This document shows, one piece after another, positions 59,114-64,000 of a DNA stretch of 64,000 nt. The position numbers and the translations under genes were made by a program. Each line of letters opens with the position of its first letter. Within the stretch, counting starts at the first letter, position 1. The notes beneath the pieces are model-generated. The model was not told the origin of the DNA. It did not search any database and was given only the letters and a program-made list of their open reading frames with translations. The stretch is from Nitrogeniibacter sp050293885 (GTDB lineage Bacteria; Pseudomonadota; Gammaproteobacteria; Burkholderiales; Rhodocyclaceae), in NCBI GenBank assembly GCA_050293885.1, contig JBNKNO010000004.1, positions 1 to 64,000 of the forward strand. Reading direction: 5' to 3'.

Positions 59114-61354
59114 TCAGGCCGCCACCGCGAGGCGTCGCCGCGCGCCGTCCACGAGCCCGGGTGCGTCCAGAATCATCGCCACGCGACCATCTCCCATGAT
59201 GGTTGCGCCCGACAAACCGGCAACGCGGCGGAAGTTCGCTTCGAGCGACTTGATGACCACCTGGTGCTGGCCGACCAACTCGTCGACAAACACCGCGGCC
59301 TTCATGCCATCCGCTTCGAGCACGACCATGATGCCTTCGGTCCAGTTGGTCTGGCCGCCGGCAATACCGAACTGCTCATGCAGGGGCACGACGGTCAGAT
59401 ATTCGCCGCGCACCTGGATCAGGCGATCCACGCCGGAGACCGATCGCACCATCTCGTTGGTCGCCTGCAGCGACTCGACCACATAACTGAGCGGAATGAT
59501 GTAGGTTTCATCCCCCACCCTGACCGACATGCCATCGAGAATGGCCAGCGTCAGCGGCAAGCGCACGGTCATGCGGGTGCCGATGCCGGTCATCGATTCG
59601 ATTTCGACGCGCCCGCCCATGGCACCGATGTTGCGCTTGACCACGTCCATGCCGACACCGCGGCCGGACACTTCCGTCACCGTGGCCGCCGTCGAGAAAC
59701 CCGGCTCGAAGATCAGCTGCCACACTTCGCCATCGGTCAGGCTGTCCGGCGCTGGCAGGCCACGCTCGCGCGCCTTGGCGAGAATTCTGTCGCGATCGAG
59801 CCCCGCGCCGTCGTCACCCACTTCGATGACGATGTTGCCTCCTTGGTGGGAGGCCTTGAGCGTAATCGTGCCCGTCTCGGGTTTGCCGGCGGCGCGTCGC
59901 GCGTCGGGCATTTCGATGCCGTGGTCGAGGCTGTTGCGCACCAGGTGGGTGAGCGGGTCGGTGATACGCTCGATCAAGCCTTTGTCCAGCTCCGTCCCTT
60001 CACCGCTGGTCTTGAGCTCGACCTTCTTGTTCAGCTTGCGCGACAAGTCACGCACCACACGCGGAAAGCGCGTGAATACGGTCGAAATCGGCATCATGCG
60101 AATCGACATCACCGATTCCTGCAGATCGCGGGTGTTGCGTTCGAGTTGCCCCAGGCCCGTCATCATGCGTTCGAAAACCACCGGGTCCAGCTCGCTGGCC
60201 GATTGCTGCAGCATGGCCTGGGTAATCACCAGCTCACCCACCAGATTGATCATCTGATCGACTTTTTCGACGCTCACACGAATGGAGGTGTCGACATTGG
60301 CCGGCTTGGCCTTGGCCCGATTGGCCGGCTCCGCTTGCGTTTTCGCGGGGGTGCTCACCGTGGCTTTCTGAGTGGACGCCGGCGGCGACTTTTCAGCCGC
60401 ATCGGACGGCGCATCAAACAGACCGAAGCCTTCGTCCTGCGCGGCGTCTTGCGACGGCGCAGCGGCGGCGGGCGTGTCAAACAAACCGAAGGCGCCGTCG
60501 TCGGCGCTATTCTCCGGTTCGTGCACGGCGTCTGCCACCGGTGTATCTGGCTCGTCCGCCTCGAACAGGCCAAAACTCTCGTCGGATTCAGCCGCAGCCG
60601 CCGAGTCTTCCTCGAACAAGCCAAAGGCGTCGTCCGATGCGGATGCGACTGCACCGCCGTCATCCACGGACTCGACGCGCACCGAGTCCGGCTCGGCAAC
60701 GAAATCGATGGTGCCCTGCAAGGCGTCGACCGACAGTTCGGTACGCACGCGCAAATGCCATGTGCCATGTGGTGCTTCGAGCGGTGGTTTCTCGACCACT
60801 TCGACCGTCCCCACACGGCCAAGCTCTTCGAGCATGTTGTCCAGCAGATCGCGTTGCCCGGCGACATTCGCCTCCGGCACGAAACGCACATCCAGTGTGC
60901 GCACCGCATCGCCGCCATCGCTCGGTGCGTCGGCGGCGGACGATTCACTGGTGGTGCCCGAATCAATCGCCTTGCACAGCGCGTCGAGCCGTTCGCACAC
61001 GTCCTTGGCCGCGGCCGTATCGGCGGCGCCCTCGCCCTTGTGCGCGTCGAGCAGGTTGCGCAACACGTCGCCGGCCACCAGGCAGGCATCGACCATATCC
61101 GTGGTCAACGCGGCCTCGCCCTTGCGCACGCGGTCGAGCAGGGTCTCCATGACATGGGTCACTTCCATCATGTCGTCGAAACCGAAGGTACCGCTCGAGC
61201 CTTTGATCGAGTGCGCCGCACGGAAAATCGCGTTCAGATCTTCTCCGTCCGGCGCGTTGACGTCGATCGCAACGAGCAGGGACTCCATAGCGGCGAGGTG
61301 TTCGTCGGCCTCGTCGAAGAAGACCTGATAGAACTGACTCATGTCGATGGCCAT
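59114..61354 (-). CDS. cheA: chemotaxis histidine kinase CheA with P2 and FGLF-repeat linker
   Basis: A 746-residue kinase. P1 with H48 in AIFRAAHSIKGSSGTFGFDD; P2 (about 150-230) with TLDVRFVPEANVAGQRDLLD; a linker (240-316) with four FGLF[DE] motifs; dimerisation from SIRVSVEKVDQMINLVGELV; ATPase with HLVRNSLDHGIE, VGDDGAGLDRDR and VSGRGVGMDVVKRNIGAMGG; and P5 to the C-terminus. It is the kinase of the cheY-cheA-cheW-MCP-cheR-cheD-cheB module. The cheY at 61402 lies 47 bp upstream of its start. Confidence 0.94.
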   Translation of the reverse strand: MAIDMSQFYQVFFDEADEHLAAMESLLVAIDVNAPDGEDLNAIFRAAHSIKGSSGTFGFDDMMEVTHVMETLLDRVRKGEAALTTDMVDACLVAGDVLRNLLDAHKGEGAADTAAAKDVCERLDALCKAIDSGTTSESSAADAPSDGGDAVRTLDVRFVPEANVAGQRDLLDNMLEELGRVGTVEVVEKPPLEAPHGTWHLRVRTELSVDALQGTIDFVAEPDSVRVESVDDGGAVASASDDAFGLFEEDSAAAAESDESFGLFEADEPDTPVADAVHEPENSADDGAFGLFDTPAAAAPSQDAAQDEGFGLFDAPSDAAEKSPPASTQKATVSTPAKTQAEPANRAKAKPANVDTSIRVSVEKVDQMINLVGELVITQAMLQQSASELDPVVFERMMTGLGQLERNTRDLQESVMSIRMMPISTVFTRFPRVVRDLSRKLNKKVELKTSGEGTELDKGLIERITDPLTHLVRNSLDHGIEMPDARRAAGKPETGTITLKASHQGGNIVIEVGDDGAGLDRDRILAKARERGLPAPDSLTDGEVWQLIFEPGFSTAATVTEVSGRGVGMDVVKRNIGAMGGRVEIESMTGIGTRMTVRLPLTLAILDGMSVRVGDETYIIPLSYVVESLQATNEMVRSVSGVDRLIQVRGEYLTVVPLHEQFGIAGGQTNWTEGIMVVLEADGMKAAVFVDELVGQHQVVIKSLEANFRRVAGLSGATIMGDGRVAMILDAPGLVDGARRRLAVAA
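60407..60637 (-). repeat. four FGLF[DE] peptide repeats in the CheA linker
   Basis: The encoded linker has FGLF at residues 244-247, 261-264, 289-292 and 310-313, each in an acidic context (DDAFGLFEED, DESFGLFEAD, DDGAFGLFDT, DEGFGLFDAP), spaced 17, 28 and 21 residues apart. Confidence 0.9.
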
Positions 61355-61401
61355 GGCCTACTCCCGAACCGTGTTCATTGAGGGTCGCTTGTGCGTCCGG
61401 A

Positions 61402-61767
61402 TCAGCCGATGACTTTCTTGACCACTTCGATCAACTTGTTCGGATCAAAGGGTTTGACCAGCCAGCCGGTGGCGCCGGCGGAACGCCCCTGCGACTTCAT
61501 GGTGTCCGAGGACTCGGTGGTCAGCATGAGAATCGGCACACTCTGGTAGGCCGGCAGACCGCGCAGGGACTTGATGAGCGTCAGCCCGTCCATGCGTGGC
61601 ATGTTCTGGTCGGTAAGCACGAGGTTGAAAGGACGACCCTTCGCCTTGTCTAGGCCGTCCATACCGTCAGCCGCTTCGACCACGTCGTAGCCAGCGCTCT
61701 TGAGGGTGAAGGACACCATCTGTCGGATGGAGGCGGAGTCATCGACTGCGAGTACGGTCTTGCCCAT
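61402..61767 (-). CDS. CheY-like response regulator
   Basis: A 121-residue REC domain: MGKTVLAVDDSASIRQMVSF, LVLTDQNMPRMDGLTLIKSL (phospho-Asp), MLTTESSDTMKSQGRSAGAT and WLVKPFDPNKLIEVVKKVIG. This form is the usual CheY-type regulator directly upstream of a cheA in gamma/betaproteobacterial clusters and may act as a phosphate sink rather than the motor-binding CheY. ATG 61767. It lies 31 bp after the MCP-like gene and 47 bp before cheA. Confidence 0.9.
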   Translation of the reverse strand: MGKTVLAVDDSASIRQMVSFTLKSAGYDVVEAADGMDGLDKAKGRPFNLVLTDQNMPRMDGLTLIKSLRGLPAYQSVPILMLTTESSDTMKSQGRSAGATGWLVKPFDPNKLIEVVKKVIG

Positions 61768-61798
61768 ATCGGTCTTCCTGTGAGTTGATTCGTTCGGC

Positions 61799-63010
61799 TC
61801 AGAACAATTCGATATCGCCGCTATCGACGCTATCGGCTTGTTTGACTGGGTTGGTTTCGGCGAACTCGGCCAGTTCGTCCAGCGAATGTGCAATGCCCGT
61901 CAATTTCGTCGACAACACGTCCAGCGTGTAGTCGTCGTGCGGATGCGAGACCTCGCGCGCAACCTCGCCGACGCCGTTGACGGCGACACGCATGCGCGAC
62001 AGTCGCTCGGCAACATGGCCCAGCAACTGGGACACCATGTCCTGGAACTGCAGCGCGGTCACGGCCTGCCCGACTTCGCGTTCCATCACCCCGGTATGCG
62101 ACGACAGGCGCTCCATGGCCACGGTACGCTTGGCGTTGATTCTGTGGATCCCGCCGAGCACTTTCTCGACCTGCACTTTGGACTGAAGCGCGAAGTTCAT
62201 ATCCTGCGAGGCCATGCGCTCGATCGCCGATTCGGTATGTTTGACCGCCTCGAGCATGGTGCCCATGGTTGAGGAAATCTGTTCGCTGAACTGCGTCGTG
62301 CGTCCCGACAGATCGCGCACCTCGTCGGCCACGACCGCAAAACCCCGTCCCGCCTCGCCGGCACGCGCCGCCTCGATGGCCGCATTCAAGGCCAGCAGGT
62401 TCGTCTGTTTGGCGATACTGCCGATTTCGGCGAGGATGCCGTCGACCTGACGCGCCCGCTGCGCGATATCGTCGGTCAGTTCGACCAACTCCATGCCCAG
62501 CTTGCTGTTGGAGATCACGCTGTCGACAATGCGCTGCATGGTCGCCGACGTGGTGGTGACAAATTCGTCGAAGTTGATGCGCTCCGAGTCCTCATCGTCC
62601 TGCGCATCCATGGCCATGATCGACAGGGCGATCTCGCGCTGCTGGCTGGTGGTCTGGTGCATGCCCTGGAAACTGCCGGTCAACTGCTCGATGGCGTCGG
62701 ACAGCACATGCAGCACTCGTTCAAACTCGCGTTCGATGTACTCGAACTGGATGTTGAACTCGCGTACGCAGCCGGAGAATGCCTGGTCGAACTCGGCGTC
62801 CGGCGAGACCCCGCGCGGTTCATCGGCATGCGCATTCAATGCGGGTACCGGCAACGGGCCGAACCAGATCAACGCAGCCCAGCCCGTCGCCGTCACGATC
62901 GGCGCAAGCCACGACAAACCCGACAACACCGTCGTCACCTGAAACACGCCCGCCACCACGGCCGTCCAGAGAACGCCTGCAATGACTTTACGGGTTGATG
63001 TACTAAGCAT
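61799..63010 (-). CDS. MCP-like protein with CheZ-like FQDxxxQ motif
   Basis: A 403-residue protein. Two short N-terminal hydrophobic segments (VLWTAVVAGVFQVTTVLSGL; WLAPIVTATGWAALIWFGP) with no sizable periplasmic domain, then helical cytoplasmic parts. The hairpin tip is IGSIAKQTNLLALNAAIEAA, RGFAVVADEVRDLSGRT. Towards the C-terminus (about 320-330) LQFQDMVSQLL has the same D-x3-Q spacing as the CheZ active helix (FQDLTGQ). It ends DSGDIELF. No methylation tether. A sigma-28-like promoter precedes it, and it heads the cheY-cheA operon. Confidence 0.82.
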   Translation of the reverse strand: MLSTSTRKVIAGVLWTAVVAGVFQVTTVLSGLSWLAPIVTATGWAALIWFGPLPVPALNAHADEPRGVSPDAEFDQAFSGCVREFNIQFEYIEREFERVLHVLSDAIEQLTGSFQGMHQTTSQQREIALSIMAMDAQDDEDSERINFDEFVTTTSATMQRIVDSVISNSKLGMELVELTDDIAQRARQVDGILAEIGSIAKQTNLLALNAAIEAARAGEAGRGFAVVADEVRDLSGRTTQFSEQISSTMGTMLEAVKHTESAIERMASQDMNFALQSKVQVEKVLGGIHRINAKRTVAMERLSSHTGVMEREVGQAVTALQFQDMVSQLLGHVAERLSRMRVAVNGVGEVAREVSHPHDDYTLDVLSTKLTGIAHSLDELAEFAETNPVKQADSVDSGDIELF

Positions 63011-63050
63011 AATCAGGAACGCTCATTCAAGTTGGCTTGCATTGCGCTAT

Positions 63051-63077
63051 ATAACGTCAGCCGCCAAGGCGACTTTA
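63051..63077 (-). promoter_or_regulatory. sigma-28 (FliA)-like promoter upstream of the MCP-like gene
   Basis: On the minus strand TAAA (complement of 63074-63077), a 15-bp spacer and GACGTTAT (complement of 63051-63058) partly match TAAA-N15-GCCGATAA. It lies in the 109-bp gap between motB and the MCP-like gene. Confidence 0.4.
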
Positions 63078-63119
63078 GCCTTGCAATACACCACATCGTC
63101 ATTCCCTTAGGGTGAGCGC

Positions 63120-64000
63120 TCATCGTTGCGAGGGTAGCGTGATACGGGGCCGCGGGCGGGCAGGCGGCGGGGTTGCGGGCTGCGCCATGCGCGCAGCGGG
63201 CGATGCCGGTGCGCCGGCCAGGTCCGGCCGACCATTCAAAGCGTCCACACCCCCTTGCAGTCGAGATTCGTCGAGCGGCGCACTCTGCTCGACATCCAGA
63301 CGCCGGACGCCCCCCAATACCGCCTCTTCGGTTTTCTTGTTCATCACGATGATGCTGATGCGCCGATTGGTCGGATCGTACGGATCGTCCGGTTTGAGCG
63401 CGATGATGTCCGCCAGCCCCACCACACGAATCACCTTGCCGTCTTCCAGCCCGCCCGCCAGCAATTCGCGACGCGACGCGTTGGCGCGATTGGCCGACAG
63501 CTCCCAGTTCGAGAACCCGCGATTGCCGCCCGCGTACCCGGTGGCATCGGTGTGCCCGGAGAGGCTGATCCGATTCTGGACGCTGTTGAGTGCGCTGCCG
63601 ATCGCCCGCAACAACTCCTGCGTGTAAGGCTGCAAGCGATCGCTGGACTGAGCGAACATCGGCCGGTTCTTCTCATCGACGATCTGGATGCGCAGCCCCT
63701 CGGAGGTGATATCCATGATCAGCTGGTTCTTCATTGCCCGCAGGGTCGAGCTGGCCTCGATCAGCGCCTCGATCTGGCCTTTCAGATCCACCAACTGGGC
63801 GCGCTCTTGCTGCTCGAACTTGTAGGCATCTTCACCGCGGGTGATCTCCGAAGGATCCTTCGCCGCGTCGAGATTCACCGTTTTCTTGGCTTTGACATCG
63901 CCCCGCTTGACCTGCCCGACCGAGCGCGTCAGATCCTGCCCGCCGCCCTTGAGAATGCTGGAGCTGTCTCCCGAGCCACTACCGCCTTGCAGGCCGACCT
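63120..64000 (-). CDS. motB: flagellar motor protein MotB, partial (N-terminus beyond window)
   Basis: The open frame runs off the right edge; the stop is at 63120. Visible is the periplasmic OmpA-like domain: LRIQIVDEKNRPMFAQSSDR, ISLSGHTDATGYAGG, NWELSANRANASRRELL and DPTNRRISIIVMNKK, the peptidoglycan-binding pattern of MotB. A Gly/Ser-rich segment (GGSGSGDSSS) lies near the edge. The membrane helix and plug are outside the window, and motA is expected further right. A Pro/Ala-rich tail ends the protein. It is the stator subunit anchoring the motor to the wall. Confidence 0.9.
   Translation of the reverse strand, partial: VGLQGGSGSGDSSSILKGGGQDLTRSVGQVKRGDVKAKKTVNLDAAKDPSEITRGEDAYKFEQQERAQLVDLKGQIEALIEASSTLRAMKNQLIMDITSEGLRIQIVDEKNRPMFAQSSDRLQPYTQELLRAIGSALNSVQNRISLSGHTDATGYAGGNRGFSNWELSANRANASRRELLAGGLEDGKVIRVVGLADIIALKPDDPYDPTNRRISIIVMNKKTEEAVLGGVRRLDVEQSAPLDESRLQGGVDALNGRPDLAGAPASPAARMAQPATPPPARPRPRITLPSQR

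Noticed and set aside
1..64000. tRNA, rRNA, CRISPR arrays, insertion sequences and prophage genes
   Set aside because: I looked for T-loop patterns, regular direct repeats, terminal inverted repeats and transposase or integrase motifs by eye and saw none; a dedicated tool could still find small RNAs.

Overview
The window is high-GC, densely packed chromosomal DNA with the gene content and order of a motile, free-living Gram-negative betaproteobacterium, most likely of the Rhodocyclales (Azoarcus/Thauera/Zoogloea type). This placement is inferred from familiar betaproteobacterial blocks (exbB-exbD-lpxK-trm112-kdsB-adk; argD-argF-argG beside a DUF3579 gene, rpsT and murJ; a short second-type IF-1) and was not confirmed by any search. 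Four runs of N (4955-5055, 8549-8585, 15795-15857, 24886-24989) fall inside genes; the reading frame is kept across each of them. No tRNA, rRNA, CRISPR array, insertion sequence or prophage gene was recognised.

Layout. 1-5.8 kb: a large DUF4157 protein with two HExxH motifs and a tightly linked unknown gene (a possible toxin or effector pair), a winged-helix/TolB-like/TPR regulator and a methyltransferase. 6-13 kb (mostly minus strand): a small frameshifted signal-peptide gene, an M32 carboxypeptidase, a BktB-like thiolase, a CobD/CbiB-like membrane protein, a CoA-pyrophosphatase Nudix protein, a retropepsin-like protease, a YjfB-like protein, yajQ, ppnP and a DUF2788 protein. 13-19.7 kb: argG, argF, argD, DUF3579, rpsT, murJ and a PEBP-family protein. 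19.7-26.5 kb: ggt and a phosphofructokinase with mixed ATP/PPi signature residues, then adk, kdsB, trm112, lpxK, exbD and exbB. 26.5-30.9 kb: a DnaA-box cluster in AT-rich DNA, xseA, sodB, an ECF sigma/anti-sigma pair and truC.

31-43.4 kb is the accessory highlight: a set of genes known from arsenosugar-type loci. They are arsS (radical SAM), a sodium:solute symporter, a metallophosphoesterase-like protein lacking most metal ligands, an EEP-fold phosphatase/nuclease, a GAF plus degenerate GGDEF protein, a TVP38-flavin disulfide reductase fusion, DUF1223, the TIGR04283 and TIGR04282 glycosyltransferases, DUF3047 and an Nterm_to_SelD flavoprotein. Many of them overlap by ATGA. A convergent infA splits the set in two, and no arsM is present in the window. 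Transaldolase closes this section.

44.6-64 kb is a chemotaxis/motility island on the minus strand with two signalling modules. Reading in the direction of transcription, motB (cut by the window edge) is followed by an MCP-like protein, cheY, cheA, cheW, a large double-PAS MCP, cheR, cheD, cheB and a STAS protein; then a separate MCP, two cheV genes, cheY, cheZ and a second cheA that lacks P2. Three sites resembling the flagellar sigma-28 promoter (TAAA-N15/16-xxCGTxAT) precede three of these transcription units. Short repeated peptide motifs (FGLF in CheA, LFDS in CheZ, a shared SGD[IV]ELF C-terminus, a CheZ-like FQDxxxQ motif in an MCP) suggest docking or phosphatase functions beyond the textbook scheme.
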